The notes below the pieces were generated by a model. It had not been told where the DNA came from. It saw only the letters and a list, made by a program, of their open reading frames with translations, and made no database searches. The translations under genes and the position numbers were made by a program. Shown here one piece after another: positions 1 through 12,280 of a stretch of DNA of 64,000 bases. The DNA is from Pseudomonas fulva (GTDB lineage: Bacteria > Pseudomonadota > Gammaproteobacteria > Pseudomonadales > Pseudomonadaceae), in contig NZ_CP082928.1 in NCBI RefSeq assembly GCF_023517795.1, positions 186,001-250,000 of the forward strand, written 5' to 3'. Within the stretch, counting starts at the first letter, position 1, and each line of letters begins with the position of its first letter.

Positions 1-439
1 CGGCTTCGCGCAGCAGACTCAGGGTATCGGCACGCGCTTCGCGGGTATGCACGATTACCGGCTTGCCGGTGATCTGCGCGGCCTGCAGGTGCAGGCGAAA
101 CGCCTCCTGCTGCAGCTCGGCCGCTTCGGGCTCGTAGTGATAGTCCAGACCGGTCTCGCCGATGGCCACCACACCGGGATGGTCGAGTTCAGCGAGCAGC
201 CAGTCGAGCGCCGGCGCGCTGCCGGGCTCGAGATCCAGCGGGTGGATGCCGACGGAGCAGTCGACATCGGCGTAGCGCCCCGCCAGTTCACGCACGGCAG
301 CGGCATTGTCGGCGCTCACGCCGATGCACAGGAAGTGGCCGACGCCACGGGCACGGGCGGCCGCCAGCGCGTCGTCCAGAGAACCGCCATGGGCGGCCAG
401 GTCGAGACGATCGAGGTGGCAGTGGGAATCGATGAGCAT
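1..439 (-). CDS. TatD family metal-dependent hydrolase (3' end outside window)
   Basis: The reading frame begins at ATG 439 and runs off the left edge, so only about 146 N-terminal residues are present. It opens with the DSHCHLD motif that carries the first metal-binding histidines of the TatD amidohydrolase fold. Further on are GIHPLDLEPG, the GETGLDY block and VIVHTREA, all typical of TatD DNases. The family consists of divalent-metal 3'-5' exonucleases. In pseudomonads a tatD-like gene commonly closes the holB-pilZ end of this operon, which fits its place here. The C-terminal metal ligands cannot be checked. Confidence 0.93.
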   Translation of the reverse strand, partial: MLIDSHCHLDRLDLAAHGGSLDDALAAARARGVGHFLCIGVSADNAAAVRELAGRYADVDCSVGIHPLDLEPGSAPALDWLLAELDHPGVVAIGETGLDYHYEPEAAELQQEAFRLHLQAAQITGKPVIVHTREARADTLSLLREA

Positions 440-524
440 AAATCAGAACCTTGAGCGGCAGGCGGGATGCGCAGGGGGCGCGGCAGGCAAACAGGCCCGC
501 CAGAGCTGCGCGAATGGGCCGCTA

Positions 525-881
525 TTACATCGTATGGGTGGGGCGATCGGACTTGAGGGCGCCGGCCAGGTAGGTCTCGATCTTGTTGCGAGCGGTGTTG
601 TCGCCTTCGTTGAACTGCACGCCTACGCCAGCGGCGCGGTTGCCCTGGGCGCCTTTCGGGGTGATCCACACCACTTTGCCAGCCACCGGGATCTTTTCCG
701 GCTCGTCCATCAGGTTGAGCAGCATGAACACTTCATCACCGAGCTTGTAGCTCTTGTTGGTGGGAATGAACAGGCCGCCATTCTTGATGAAGGGCATGTA
801 GGCGGCATACAGCACGGACTTGTCCTTGATGGTCAGGGACAGGATGCCGTTACGGGGTCCCAGATTAGGTGGCAAGTTCAT
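525..881 (-). CDS. pilZ: PilZ domain protein
   Basis: This 118-residue protein is essentially one PilZ domain: a short N-terminus, a beta-barrel core containing FIPTNKSYKLGDEVFM and GKVVWITPKG, then GVGVQF and a C-terminal helix. It lacks the RxxxR and D/NxSxxG c-di-GMP-binding signature. This matches the founding type IV pilus PilZ protein, which acts in pilus assembly and does not bind c-di-GMP. It lies 34 bp downstream of holB, as pilZ does in Pseudomonas aeruginosa, and is probably cotranscribed. I am sure of the family and fairly sure of orthology. Confidence 0.93.
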   Translation of the reverse strand: MNLPPNLGPRNGILSLTIKDKSVLYAAYMPFIKNGGLFIPTNKSYKLGDEVFMLLNLMDEPEKIPVAGKVVWITPKGAQGNRAAGVGVQFNEGDNTARNKIETYLAGALKSDRPTHTM

Positions 882-915
882 GCGTGATTCCTGAAGTCAT
901 GACGTGAGCCCGATT

Positions 916-3588
<2,673 letters not shown>

Positions 3589-3591
3589 GAA

Positions 3592-4404
3592 TCAGCGGTC
3601 CAGTAGATGACGGGCAAGGGCCTGCAGTTTACGGGTGAGCGGGCCCACCGGCCAGTGACGCGCTTGCAGCTGCCGCACTGGCCACACGCCGTACAGGCTG
3701 TTGCAGAGAAAGACTTCATCGGCGCCCAGCAGTTCGTCCAGTTCGATGTCGCGGACCTGGCAGGCGATGCCCAGCGCCTGTGCCTGTTCGAGCAGCTCGG
3801 CACGCATCACCCCAGCCACCCCGCAACGCTGCAGGTCAGGCGTGACCAGCACGCCGCCCGTGACCAGAAACAGGTTGCTGAACACCCCTTCGATCACCCG
3901 CCCTGACACATCGCGCATCAATCCTTCGGCGTGCCCGGCATCCTGCCACTCGGCGCGTGCCAGTACCTGCTCCAGGCGATTGAGGTGCTTGAGACCGGCA
4001 AGCAGCGGCTGCTCGGCCAGGCGTGTGGTGCAGGGATACAGGCACACGCCCTGCTCGGCGTGCTGCCCGGGATAGGCCGGCATGGCGGCGGACTGCAGGA
4101 CATGCCGCGGCGAACCCGTCGACGGCGCATAGCCGCGCTGGCCATCACCCCGGGTGACGATCAACTTGGCGACGCCCTGCCCCAGCTCGGCACAGAAGGC
4201 CGCCAGCTCGCTGCGCAGCCGATCGGCATCCAGCCTGATATGCAAGCGTTCGCAACCGGCCGTGACCCGCGCCAGATGCCGCTCCAGCAGCACCGGACGG
4301 CCACCGCGCACGGCCATGGTTTCGAACAGGCCGTCACCGTAGGCCAGGCCGCGGTCCACCAGCGGCAGCGACGCCGCTGGCTGACCGTCGACCCAGTGCG
4401 GCAT
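3592..4404 (-). CDS. pabC: Aminodeoxychorismate lyase
   Basis: A 270-residue fold-type IV PLP enzyme that releases 4-aminobenzoate and pyruvate from aminodeoxychorismate in folate synthesis. The N-terminal DRGLAYGDGLFETM block, the LIVTRGDGQRGY segment with the expected lysine region, and the SNLFLVTGGVLVTPDL phosphate-binding loop are visible. Its ATG overlaps the fabF stop in an ATGA arrangement. A branched-chain or D-amino-acid aminotransferase is the main alternative for this fold, but the operon position favours PabC. Confidence 0.94.
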   Translation of the reverse strand: MPHWVDGQPAASLPLVDRGLAYGDGLFETMAVRGGRPVLLERHLARVTAGCERLHIRLDADRLRSELAAFCAELGQGVAKLIVTRGDGQRGYAPSTGSPRHVLQSAAMPAYPGQHAEQGVCLYPCTTRLAEQPLLAGLKHLNRLEQVLARAEWQDAGHAEGLMRDVSGRVIEGVFSNLFLVTGGVLVTPDLQRCGVAGVMRAELLEQAQALGIACQVRDIELDELLGADEVFLCNSLYGVWPVRQLQARHWPVGPLTRKLQALARHLLDR

Positions 4405-5648
4405 CAGTCGGCGTACCGACGGAATACCAGGGAGCCGTTGGTGCCACCGAACCCGAAGGAGTTGGACAGCACCACGTCCATCGGCATCTTGCGCGCTTCA
4501 TGAGGCACGAAGTCCAGGTCGCAGCCTTCGTCCGGCTGGTCCAGGTTGATGGTCGGCGGCGCGATCTGGTCACGCAGCGCCAGCACGCTGAAGATCGCCT
4601 CCACCGCACCGGCGGCGCCCAGCAGGTGGCCGGTCATGGACTTGGTCGAACTGACCGCCAGCTTGTGTGCGTGCTCGCCGAACACGGTCTTGATCGCTGC
4701 CACTTCCGCCTTGTCGCCCGCCGAGGTCGAGGTGCCGTGGGCGTTGATGTACTGCACCGCGGACGGTTCGATACCGGCATCGCGCAGGGCGTTGGCCATG
4801 CAGCGCGCGGCACCGGCGCCATCTTCGGGTGGCGAGGTCATGTGGAAGGCGTCGCCGCTCATACCGAAGCCGATCAGCTCGGCATAAATGGTCGCGCCGC
4901 GGGCCTTGGCATGCTCGAGCTCTTCGAGCACCAGAGCGCCGGCGCCGTCGGAGAGCACGAAGCCGTCACGGTCCTTGTCCCACGGACGGCTTGCCTTGGT
5001 CGGCTCGTCGTTGCGGGTGGACATCGCCCGCGCTGCGCCGAAGCCGCCCAGCCCAAGGCCACAGGCGGCCATTTCGGCGCCACCGGCGATCATCACGTCC
5101 GCCTCGCCATAGGCGATGTTGCGCGCGGCCATGCCGATGCAGTGGGTGCCGGTGGTGCACGCCGTGGAAATGGCGTAGTTGGGGCCCTGCAGACCCAGGT
5201 GGATCGACAGGAAACCGGAAATCATGTTGATGATCGAGCCTGGCACGAAGAACGGCGAAATGCGCCGTGGCCCCTGCTCGTGCAGCGATTTGCAGTTGTT
5301 CTCGATGTTGGTCAGGCCGCCGATGCCGGAGCCCATGGCCACACCGATACGGTCACGGTTGGCGTCCGTGACTTCCAGGCCGGAATCGCGGGCGGCCTGG
5401 AAGCAGGCGGCCAGGCCGTACTGGATGAACAGGTCGAGCTTGCGCGCCTCTTTGGGCGACAGATAGGGCTCGACATCGAAATTCTTCACCGAGCCGCCGA
5501 TGCGGGTCGAAAAAGCGGAAAGATCCATGTGTTCGATCAGGCCGATACCACTGCGGCCGGCCAGAATGCCCTGCCAGCTGCTCGGCACATCGTTACCCAG
5601 CGGCGACAACATGCCCATACCGGTAACCACGACGCGTCTACGCGACAC
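4404..5648 (-). CDS. fabF: 3-oxoacyl-ACP synthase II
   Basis: A 414-residue beta-ketoacyl-ACP synthase that elongates acyl-ACP with malonyl-ACP. The catalytic cysteine sits in [13 protein letters not shown], and the two histidines in [14 protein letters not shown] and [11 protein letters not shown], giving the complete Cys-His-His triad. The C-terminal [14 protein letters not shown] glycine-rich loop is present. Translation starts at GTG 5648, preceded by GAGGAG at good spacing. It lies downstream of acpP across an intergenic terminator, so part of its expression may come from readthrough or a local promoter. Confidence 0.97.
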   Translation of the reverse strand: MSRRRVVVTGMGMLSPLGNDVPSSWQGILAGRSGIGLIEHMDLSAFSTRIGGSVKNFDVEPYLSPKEARKLDLFIQYGLAACFQAARDSGLEVTDANRDRIGVAMGSGIGGLTNIENNCKSLHEQGPRRISPFFVPGSIINMISGFLSIHLGLQGPNYAISTACTTGTHCIGMAARNIAYGEADVMIAGGAEMAACGLGLGGFGAARAMSTRNDEPTKASRPWDKDRDGFVLSDGAGALVLEELEHAKARGATIYAELIGFGMSGDAFHMTSPPEDGAGAARCMANALRDAGIEPSAVQYINAHGTSTSAGDKAEVAAIKTVFGEHAHKLAVSSTKSMTGHLLGAAGAVEAIFSVLALRDQIAPPTINLDQPDEGCDLDFVPHEARKMPMDVVLSNSFGFGGTNGSLVFRRYAD

Positions 5649-5805
5649 AGCAATCTCCTCTTATCAGGTTTTTCGACGCCGCGATGCACCTGGCAAACCG
5701 TTGCCCAGGCCGTCGATCATCCGGCGATTGGCTCAGGGTAGTCGGTACCCGAGCGGGAAGACGCCCAAGGGCGCTCTTGCAAACTTTTTACAGCGAGCCT
5801 TCAAA

Positions 5806-5841
5806 GAAAAGCCGCACGCCTTTGCAGACGTGCGGCTTTTC
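5806..5841 (-). terminator. Intrinsic terminator after acpP
   Basis: A perfect 13-bp inverted repeat, GAAAAGCCGCACG and its complement, has a 10-nt loop. It ends in a short T tract on the minus strand and lies 23 bp past the acpP stop. It would let acpP mRNA accumulate above fabF, as expected for the very abundant carrier protein. Confidence 0.85.
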
Positions 5842-5864
5842 CGATTCGGGAAGCGACGAACTGC

Positions 5865-6101
5865 TTACTGAGCGTGAGCAGTAACGTAGTCGATGGCTTC
5901 CTGAACAGTGGTGATCTTCTCGGCTTGTTCGTCCGGGATCTCGGTCTCGAATTCTTCCTCGAGAGCCATCACCAGCTCAACGGTGTCAAGCGAGTCGGCA
6001 CCCAGGTCTTCAACGAAGGAAGCGCTGTTGGTTACTTCTTCTTCCTTCACGCCCAGTTGCTCGGCAACGATTTTCTTGACGCGTTCTTCGATGGTGCTCA
6101 C
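5865..6101 (-). CDS. acpP: Acyl carrier protein
   Basis: A 78-residue acidic carrier protein. The phosphopantetheine attachment serine is Ser37 in [18 protein letters not shown]. The N-terminus ([18 protein letters not shown]) and the C-terminal helix match bacterial AcpP. It carries growing acyl chains for FabD, FabG and FabF encoded alongside. It is flanked on both sides by hairpins, giving it its own transcript segment within the operon. Confidence 0.98.
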   Translation of the reverse strand: MSTIEERVKKIVAEQLGVKEEEVTNSASFVEDLGADSLDTVELVMALEEEFETEIPDEQAEKITTVQEAIDYVTAHAQ

Positions 6102-6165
6102 GTGTTATCACTCCTATTGGACAAATCCAGCCAGCTGGTTGTGCCGGCAAGTGTATAGAAAGGGT

Positions 6166-6186
6166 TTTCAGCTTTTCAAGCTGAAA
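6166..6186 (-). terminator. Hairpin between fabG and acpP (possible attenuator)
   Basis: A 9-bp perfect stem (TTTCAGCTT, loop TTC, AAGCTGAAA) can be extended by G-U pairs and is followed on the minus strand by CCCTTTCT. It lies in the 191-bp fabG-acpP gap, which must also hold the acpP promoter. The T tract is short, so partial termination is more likely than complete. Confidence 0.45.
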
Positions 6187-6292
6187 GCCGGTGGCGCCCA
6201 CGGAAATACGCCAACGATTCGATCTGCAAACTGACTGCTTTACCACCAGGTTCGCATCGAATCGTCGACGATCGCCGACGACGCGCCTTTAT

Positions 6293-7036
6293 TCAGCTCA
6301 TGTACATCCCGCCGTTCACAGGGATAGTAGCCCCTGTGACGTAAGCTGCACCATCGGAAGCAAGGAAAGAAACCACGTTGGCGATTTCCTGCGCCTGCCC
6401 CAGACGGCCCAGCGGAATCTGTGTCAGCAGCGCCTCACGTTGCGCTTCGGGCAATTCACGGGTCATGTCGGTATCGATGAAACCCGGTGCCACGGCGTTC
6501 ACCGTGATCGAGCGCGAGCCCACTTCACGGGCCAGCGCCCGGCCAAAACCTTCCAGGCCGGCCTTGGCGGCTGCATAGTTCACCTGCCCGGCGTTGCCCA
6601 TGGCACCCACCACCGAACCGATGTTGATGATACGCCCGAAACGGGCCTTGGTCATGCCGCGCAGCACGGCCTTCGACAGGCGATACAGGCTGTTGAGGTT
6701 GGTATCGATCACGTCGTACCACTCGTCGTCCTTCATGCGCAGCATCAGGTTGTCGCGGGTGATACCGGCGTTGTTGACCAACACCAGCACCTGGCCGAAA
6801 TCCTTCTGGATCTTCTCCAGGGTCGCCGCAACGGATTCGTCGTTGCTGACGTTGAGCATCAGGCCGGTGCCTTCAATGCCGTTTTCCTTGAGGGTCGCGG
6901 CGATGCGCTCGGCACCCGCCTCGGACGTGGCGGTACCGATCACCACGGCGCCCTGGCGGCCCAACTCCAGGGCGATGGCCTGGCCAATACCACGGCTGGC
7001 ACCGGTGACCAGTGCAACCTTACCTTGCAGACTCAT
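6293..7036 (-). CDS. fabG: 3-oxoacyl-ACP reductase
   Basis: A 247-residue short-chain dehydrogenase that reduces 3-ketoacyl-ACP with NADPH. It has the GASRGIG dinucleotide-binding motif, the NNAG block, Ser in NIGSVVG, the YAAAKAG catalytic Tyr/Lys, and PGFIDTDMT. Placement between fabD and acpP identifies it as the housekeeping FabG and not one of the many SDR paralogues. Confidence 0.97.
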   Translation of the reverse strand: MSLQGKVALVTGASRGIGQAIALELGRQGAVVIGTATSEAGAERIAATLKENGIEGTGLMLNVSNDESVAATLEKIQKDFGQVLVLVNNAGITRDNLMLRMKDDEWYDVIDTNLNSLYRLSKAVLRGMTKARFGRIINIGSVVGAMGNAGQVNYAAAKAGLEGFGRALAREVGSRSITVNAVAPGFIDTDMTRELPEAQREALLTQIPLGRLGQAQEIANVVSFLASDGAAYVTGATIPVNGGMYMS

Positions 7037-7051
7037 AGCATTCTCCCTTGT

Positions 7052-8002
7052 TCAGGACTGTACGGCGGCCAGTGCGGCACGCGCAGCGGCAAAGCTTTCG
7101 GGGGTGTCGAGGTTATGGGTGTTGACGCCCTTGACACACCGCTTGTTGAGGCCCGAGAGCACTTTGCCCGGGCCACATTCGACCAGATCGGTAACGCCCT
7201 GCTCGCCGAGGCGAACGATGGACTCGACCCAACGCACCGGGCTGTACAGCTGAGCCAGCAGGTCGCGCTTGAGGGTATCCAGGTCCGCCACCACGGCCGC
7301 GCTGACGTTCTGTACCAGCGGAATCTGCGGCGCCTGCCAGGCGCTGGCGTTGACCGCCTCGGCAAAGCGCTCGGCAGCCGGGCGCATCAGCTCGCAGTGC
7401 GACGGCACACTGACCGGCAGTGGCAGCGCACGCTTGGCGCCACGGGCCTTGCAGGCCTCGACGGCACGAGCGACAGCGGCCGCGGAGCCGGCGATGACCA
7501 CCTGCCCCGGTGCGTTGTAGTTCACCGCGCTGACCACATCGCCCTGGGCCGCTTCGGCGCAGGCTGCCTGCACGTCGGCATCTTCCAGGCCGATGATCGC
7601 CGCCATGCCGCCCTGCCCGGCCGGTACGGCCTGCTGCATCAGCTGGCCACGCAGCTCGACCAGCTTGACCGCTTCGGCAAAGCCGACGGCGCCCGCGGCG
7701 ACCAGCGCGCTGTATTCACCCAGGCTGTGACCGGCGACGAATGCCGGGCGCGCGCCACCTTCGGCCAGCCACAGGCGCCACAGGGCGATGGAGGCGGCGA
7801 GGATCGCGGGCTGGGTCTTGTCGGTCTGGTTGAGCTGCTCTTCCGGGCCCTGCTGGGTCAATGCCCACAGGTCATAACCCAGGGCACTAGAAGCTTCGCC
7901 GAAGGTATCGAGGACCAGCGCGTGCTCGGCGCCGTGTCCGGCCAACATGGTCAGCGCTTGCGAGCCCTGACCGGGAAAGACGAATGCGAGGGATGCAGAC
8001 AT
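7052..8002 (-). CDS. fabD: Malonyl-CoA-ACP transacylase
   Basis: A 316-residue enzyme transferring malonyl groups from CoA to ACP. FVFPGQGSQ opens the protein, the nucleophile serine lies in GHSLGEYSALVAAG, and the active-site histidine in VPSHCELM. The reading frame ends 15 bp before fabG. No unusual features. Confidence 0.97.
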   Translation of the reverse strand: MSASLAFVFPGQGSQALTMLAGHGAEHALVLDTFGEASSALGYDLWALTQQGPEEQLNQTDKTQPAILAASIALWRLWLAEGGARPAFVAGHSLGEYSALVAAGAVGFAEAVKLVELRGQLMQQAVPAGQGGMAAIIGLEDADVQAACAEAAQGDVVSAVNYNAPGQVVIAGSAAAVARAVEACKARGAKRALPLPVSVPSHCELMRPAAERFAEAVNASAWQAPQIPLVQNVSAAVVADLDTLKRDLLAQLYSPVRWVESIVRLGEQGVTDLVECGPGKVLSGLNKRCVKGVNTHNLDTPESFAAARAALAAVQS

Positions 8003-8101
8003 GGAACGGTTCCCTTAGTGATCTTCTCGTCGAAAAATTTACGCCCGCCACTCGCGAGCGCTGGAAAACTGACACCTTGGATGGCTGGCCATCCCGAGCG
8101 G

Positions 8102-9118
8102 TCACATATTACGGATCAAGTGCTCGATTCGACCACCCAGTCGCGCCGGCAAATTCTCCTGCACATCAGTCATCGCCCGGCGAATGGCGCTCTTTATACC
8201 ATCCGGCCCGGCACTGCCGTGGCTCTTCACCACGATGCCCTGCAAGCCGAGAAAACTGGCGCCATTGTGACGCGCCGGCGCCAGTTCGCCCCGCAAACGG
8301 CGCAGCAGCGGCAAAGCCAGAAGGCCGGCGACACGCCCCAACAAAGTGCTGCGAAACAGCGCCTCGAGCCGTGACACGATCATGGTCACCAGCCCTTCAC
8401 TGGACTTGAGCAGGGCATTGCCGACGAAACCGTCGCACACCAGCACATCGGCCTCGCCGCCATACAGGCCATCGCCTTCGACGAAACCGACGTAGTTGAG
8501 GCCGTCGACGCCCTCGAGCAGCGCCGCGGCCTGCTTGACCTGCTGGTTACCCTTGGTCTCTTCGCTGCCCACGTTGAGCAAACCGACACGCGGCGCCTGG
8601 GCACCCTGTACCTCGGCGGCCACCGCGCCCATGATCGCGAACTGGCACAGCTGCTCGGCCGTGCAATCGACGTTGGCGCCCAGGTCCAGCAACAGGCACA
8701 CGCCGTTGCGGCTGGGAATGGCGGCGATCATCGCCGGCCGATCGATACCCGGCAGGGTTTTCAGCACGTGCCGCGACAACGCCATCAGCGCACCGGTATT
8801 ACCCGCACTCACGCAGGCATGGGCCCGCCCGTCGCGCACCGCCTCCAGCGCCACGCGCATCGAGGAATCCGGCTTGCCGCGCAGGGCCTGCCCGGGGCGC
8901 TCGCCCATCTCGATGCTTTGCGCCGCGTGCTCGACGCGCAGGCGTGCGCGATCGACGCCGGGGATACCAGCGAGCAGTTCTTCGATCAGGGGGGCTTGGC
9001 CGACGAGGACCAGGTGCAGCGAGGGGAATTCGGCCAGACAGGCGACGCTGGCTGGAACAATGCAGTGGGGACCGAAGTCCCCACCCATTGCATCAATCGC
9101 GATGATCGGAGCGGACAA
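8102..9118 (-). CDS. plsX: Phosphate acyltransferase PlsX
   Basis: A 338-residue enzyme making acyl-phosphate from acyl-ACP for phosphatidic acid synthesis. It shows [12 protein letters not shown] at the N-terminus, [10 protein letters not shown], and [10 protein letters not shown]. The codon at the expected start is TTG (9118), directly after the rpmF stop; the next in-frame ATG (9085) lies inside the conserved AMGGD motif, so TTG is preferred. A 99-bp gap separates it from fabD. Confidence 0.95.
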   Translation of the reverse strand: MSAPIIAIDAMGGDFGPHCIVPASVACLAEFPSLHLVLVGQAPLIEELLAGIPGVDRARLRVEHAAQSIEMGERPGQALRGKPDSSMRVALEAVRDGRAHACVSAGNTGALMALSRHVLKTLPGIDRPAMIAAIPSRNGVCLLLDLGANVDCTAEQLCQFAIMGAVAAEVQGAQAPRVGLLNVGSEETKGNQQVKQAAALLEGVDGLNYVGFVEGDGLYGGEADVLVCDGFVGNALLKSSEGLVTMIVSRLEALFRSTLLGRVAGLLALPLLRRLRGELAPARHNGASFLGLQGIVVKSHGSAGPDGIKSAIRRAMTDVQENLPARLGGRIEHLIRNM

Positions 9119-9121
9119 GAT

Positions 9122-9304
9122 TTACTCGTCAGCGCCCTTGTCGATCACTTTGCGACCACGGTAAACGCCTTCCGGCGATACGTGGTGACGCAGGTGAACT
9201 TCACCGGTGCTCTTCTCAACGGACAGAGCGTTACCCTCGAGCGCGTCATGCGAACGACGCATGTCACGGGCGGAACGGGATTTTTTGTTCTGCTGAACAG
9301 CCAT
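9122..9304 (-). CDS. rpmF: 50S ribosomal protein L32
   Basis: A 60-residue basic protein beginning [20 protein letters not shown], typical of L32 in pseudomonads. It lacks the zinc-binding cysteines found in some L32 variants. It lies between yceD and plsX in the usual order, with 3 bp to the plsX start codon. Confidence 0.98.
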   Translation of the reverse strand: MAVQQNKKSRSARDMRRSHDALEGNALSVEKSTGEVHLRHHVSPEGVYRGRKVIDKGADE

Positions 9305-9316
9305 ACTAGTTAACTC

Positions 9317-9844
9317 CTAAACGTTTGGGTCACGCTTTAACTGTGCCAATACACTGAACGGGTTGGACCGCGTCACCTCGTCCTCGCTCGGCTCGGGCTC
9401 ATCGAGGCCCGCCGGCTGCTGGCAATCTTTCGGGTCATGCATCGGCACGATGGGCAAGGCGAGCAACAGCTCATCCTCGACCAAGGCCAACAGATCCAGA
9501 GGATCTTCACCCATTTCCAGTACGTCATAGCCTTGCGGCACGGACTGGGTATTCGCGCCTTCCTTCACCACAGCGTAATCACACTCGCTGAGGATCGGTA
9601 AGGTGACCTGATCCAGACACCGCTGGCAAACCATCTTGACTTCGACCTCAAGCTGGCTGTGGATGACCACAGCATGGCGCTCGTCACGCTCGAAGCTGAG
9701 CTTCACGCGAACGTTGCCGCCATTATCGGCGAGAGGGTCGCAGAGCCTCGACAAATCGGCTAACGGCAATTCACCCTGGAGGGTGGCGCCGCGGTCAGCG
9801 AGTTTGCGTGGATCAACGTGAGGTGGAATCGGGCCATTTGACAT
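9317..9844 (-). CDS. yceD: YceD/DUF177 family protein (23S rRNA accumulation protein)
   Basis: A 175-residue member of the DUF177 family with a CQRC motif in the middle (MVCQRCLDQVTLPIL) and an acidic C-terminal half. YceD homologues are linked to rRNA accumulation and are almost always cotranscribed with rpmF, 12 bp downstream here. It is the first gene of the minus-strand operon; the promoter must lie in the 105 bp shared with the divergent maf gene. Confidence 0.93.
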   Translation of the reverse strand: MSNGPIPPHVDPRKLADRGATLQGELPLADLSRLCDPLADNGGNVRVKLSFERDERHAVVIHSQLEVEVKMVCQRCLDQVTLPILSECDYAVVKEGANTQSVPQGYDVLEMGEDPLDLLALVEDELLLALPIVPMHDPKDCQQPAGLDEPEPSEDEVTRSNPFSVLAQLKRDPNV

Positions 9845-9949
9845 AGGCGCCGCATTCTATGGATGCAACCGTGCGCTGTCAAAGGAAATTCCGCCTGTCC
9901 AGCACCTTGGCCGACGACTAGAATCGGCGCTCCGTTCCGCACGAGGTCA

Positions 9950-10534
9950 ATGCCCATGCCGCCCCTGATTCTCGCCTCCAGTTCCCCCTACCGCCGCGAG
10001 CTGCTGAGCCGCCTGCGCCAGCCCTTCGAATGGGCCGCGCCGAGTATCGACGAGTCGCGCCAGGCTGGCGAGCCAGCCGAGGATCTGGTGCGCCGCCTGG
10101 CCCGGGAAAAGGCCGCAGCATTGGCCGAGCGATTCCCCACCCACCTGATCATCGGTTCCGACCAGGTGGCCGTGCTCGACGGCCAGGTGCTCGGCAAGCC
10201 CCACGGCTTCGAACGCGCCCACGCCCAGCTCAGCGCCGCCAGCGGCAAGAGCGTGACCTTCCTGACCGGCCTGGCGCTGCTCGACAGCAGCAGCGGCGCC
10301 TGCCAGGTCGATTGCGTGCCTTATACGGTGCATTTTCGCACCTTGAGCAGCGAACAGATCGCCCGCTACCTGAATGCCGAGGAGCCCTACGACTGCGCCG
10401 GCAGCTTCAAGGCCGAAGGCCTGGGCATCAGCCTGTTTCGCAGTACCGAAGGCAGTGACGTCAACAGCCTGATCGGCCTGCCGCTGATTCGCCTGGTCGA
10501 AATGCTCGACCAGGCCGGCATCGAGATACCCTGA
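9950..10534 (+). CDS. Maf/YceF family nucleotide pyrophosphatase
   Basis: A 194-residue Maf-fold protein with LILASSSPYRRELL at the N-terminus, the acidic IGSDQVAVLDG block and FKAEGLGISLF near the C-terminus. ATG 9950 is chosen because GAGG precedes it; ATG 9956 is an alternative. Family members hydrolyse nucleotides: the YhdE branch acts on dTTP/UTP and the YceF branch on 7-methyl-GTP. The divergent position next to yceD-rpmF is that of yceF in Escherichia coli and favours the 7-methyl-GTP branch. This is inference from context. Confidence 0.93.
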   Translation: MPMPPLILASSSPYRRELLSRLRQPFEWAAPSIDESRQAGEPAEDLVRRLAREKAAALAERFPTHLIIGSDQVAVLDGQVLGKPHGFERAHAQLSAASGKSVTFLTGLALLDSSSGACQVDCVPYTVHFRTLSSEQIARYLNAEEPYDCAGSFKAEGLGISLFRSTEGSDVNSLIGLPLIRLVEMLDQAGIEIP

Positions 10535-10658
10535 AACGCTTTCTTACAACTGCTGAAGATGCCGGACAACGGGGCCTGCCTGATACCGGCATTGAGCCAG
10601 CGCAAGGCTTTCAGGGCTTTGTCAGGGCCGATGCCCCCGATCATCGGCAGATGCATCT

Positions 10659-10695
10659 AAGCTAATGCCGTTAAATTATTGGCTTGGCTTTTTTT
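10659..10695 (+). terminator. Intrinsic terminator downstream of maf
   Basis: The arms AAGCTAA and TTGGCTT (one G-U pair) are followed within three bases by a run of seven T on the plus strand, 125 bp after the maf stop. A second weaker hairpin, CCTCATC with GATGAGG followed by CTTTCTT, lies near 10,766-10,802. The remaining sequence up to 11,040 shows no convincing gene. Confidence 0.6.
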
Positions 10696-11056
10696 AGATC
10701 ATCTAGCTTGCCTCTACCGGATCACCGGACACCCTGCTGACCCCAGACCATTGTCCCGTGACCCGCCTCATCCCAGGCTGGCACGCCCTGATGAGGCTTT
10801 CTTGTATGTCACCCATTCCCCTGCGCATCCCTACCCGCTTCCCGTCTTCCGTGCGGCCGCGGCCTGCCGGAACCTGTGCCCCGCAGACAGCAGCCGGCCT
10901 CTTCGATTGCCCGGTGAGCTGATCGGTATTCGCCGCCGAGTCGAAGCTCGCCGACAAAAACCCACTTCACCAGCCTTCAAGCCCCTGCAGCCAGCACAAG
11001 ACAACCACTGAAAGATCCTCACGACGCCAATTGCATCAGATGAAAAGGAGCCTCAC

Positions 11057-11980
11057 ATGCACATTCGTTCCCTGTTCAGCGCCGGCGTGATCGCCGTCGC
11101 CAGCCTGTTGTCCGCGCCCGCCTGGGCGGCGAGCGAATTCCTGGTCACCACCGACTGGCTGGAGCAGAATCTCGACAACCCCAAGGTGCGCATCATCGAA
11201 GTCAGCGTAGTACCGGGTCTCTATGAGCGCGGTCATATTCCCGGCGCGGTCAACCTGGCCTGGCACAGCGACCTGGTCGACCCGGTCAAGCGCGATATCG
11301 CCAGCCAGCCAGCCCTGCAGGACCTGCTGCGCAAATCCGGCGTGTCGGACGACACCACTACCATCCTCTACGGCGACAACAACAACTGGTTCGCCGCCTG
11401 GGGCGCCTGGGTGTTCGATGTCTACGGTGTGGAGAACGTCAAGCTGCTCGACGGCGGACGGGGCAAGTGGGAAGCGGAGAACCGTGCCCTGAGCAACCGC
11501 GCCAGCAGCCCGGGCAACGGCAACGTCACCCTCAAGGCTGCCAACAAGGAGCTGCGCGCCTTCCTGCCGGACGTGCTCGCCGCTGCCGAGAAACGCAGCG
11601 ATGACCAGTTGGTGGATATCCGTTCCGCCGATGAATACAACGGCAAGGTCTTCGCGCCCCAGGGCGTCCAGGAGCTGGCCGTGCGCGCCGGTCACGTACC
11701 CGGCGCCGTCAACGTTCCATGGGGCCAGGCTGTCGCCGCCGATGGCACCTTCAAGTCTGCCGAGGAGTTGAAGAAGGTCTACGCCGCCGTGGGCATCGAC
11801 GGCAGCAAACCGATCATCACCTACTGCCGGATCGGCGAGCGCTCCAGCCACACCTGGTTCGCCCTGAAGAAGATTCTTGGTTACGAGGTGCGCAATTACG
11901 ACGGCTCCTGGACCGAATACGGCAATGCCGTTGGGGTTCCCGTGGTCAACGTCGCCGGCACAGTCTGGGGTGGCAAGTAA
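11057..11980 (+). CDS. Exported two-domain rhodanese (thiosulfate sulfurtransferase)
   Basis: A 307-residue protein with a signal peptide (cut near AWA-A, residue 24), so it should act in the periplasm. Two rhodanese domains are visible, about residues 28-140 and 170-305. The active loop is in the second, with nucleophile Cys257 in CRIGERSS. The first domain has no cysteine at the matching site, as in classical tandem rhodaneses. AAGGAG precedes the ATG. The next gene encodes a YeeE/YedE carrier, and such carriers take up thiosulfate or sulfur species, so the pair probably serves sulfane sulfur handling. Confidence 0.92.
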   Translation: MHIRSLFSAGVIAVASLLSAPAWAASEFLVTTDWLEQNLDNPKVRIIEVSVVPGLYERGHIPGAVNLAWHSDLVDPVKRDIASQPALQDLLRKSGVSDDTTTILYGDNNNWFAAWGAWVFDVYGVENVKLLDGGRGKWEAENRALSNRASSPGNGNVTLKAANKELRAFLPDVLAAAEKRSDDQLVDIRSADEYNGKVFAPQGVQELAVRAGHVPGAVNVPWGQAVAADGTFKSAEELKKVYAAVGIDGSKPIITYCRIGERSSHTWFALKKILGYEVRNYDGSWTEYGNAVGVPVVNVAGTVWGGK

Positions 11981-12093
11981 CCCACGGGAGACACCCTTTA
12001 ACGGGGCGGACGCGCCAGGCATGGCGCCCGCCCCTTTGTTTATGGGCGCCCTGCTCCGGGAGTTGCCCGACTCGACATTCGCCCCACTCCCTC

Positions 12094-12251
12094 AGAGCCT
12101 GTTCAAAGTCTTGCGAGCTAGAGCAATGCAAGGCCTAGGCGGCCCCACAAAAACAGGCGAGGACGCGGAGTTTACGAGCTGTAAATGAGCAGTCCGAGCC
12201 TGTTTTTAACGCCGCAGTGCCGACGCGCAGCAGACTTTGAACAGGTTCTCA
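12094..12251. repeat. MITE-like palindromic element
   Basis: A 158-bp segment ends in near-perfect terminal inverted repeats of about 19 bp (GAGCCTGTTCAAAGTCT at 12,095-12,111 against AGACTTTGAACAGGTTCTC at 12,232-12,250). It contains no open frame of its own. It also contains a second inverted pair (AAACAGGC and GAGCCTGTTTTT). This architecture is that of a small non-autonomous element. It fills most of the 300-bp gap between the rhodanese and the transporter and supplies false upstream codons to the latter. Confidence 0.75.
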
Positions 12252-12280
12252 GCGGACAACCGTCAATGGAGCAACCTTGC

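Noticed and set aside
10679..11011. 110-codon open frame upstream of the rhodanese
   Set aside because: It starts inside a terminator-like hairpin, has proline/arginine-rich content without hydrophobic core, and lacks a ribosome-binding site.
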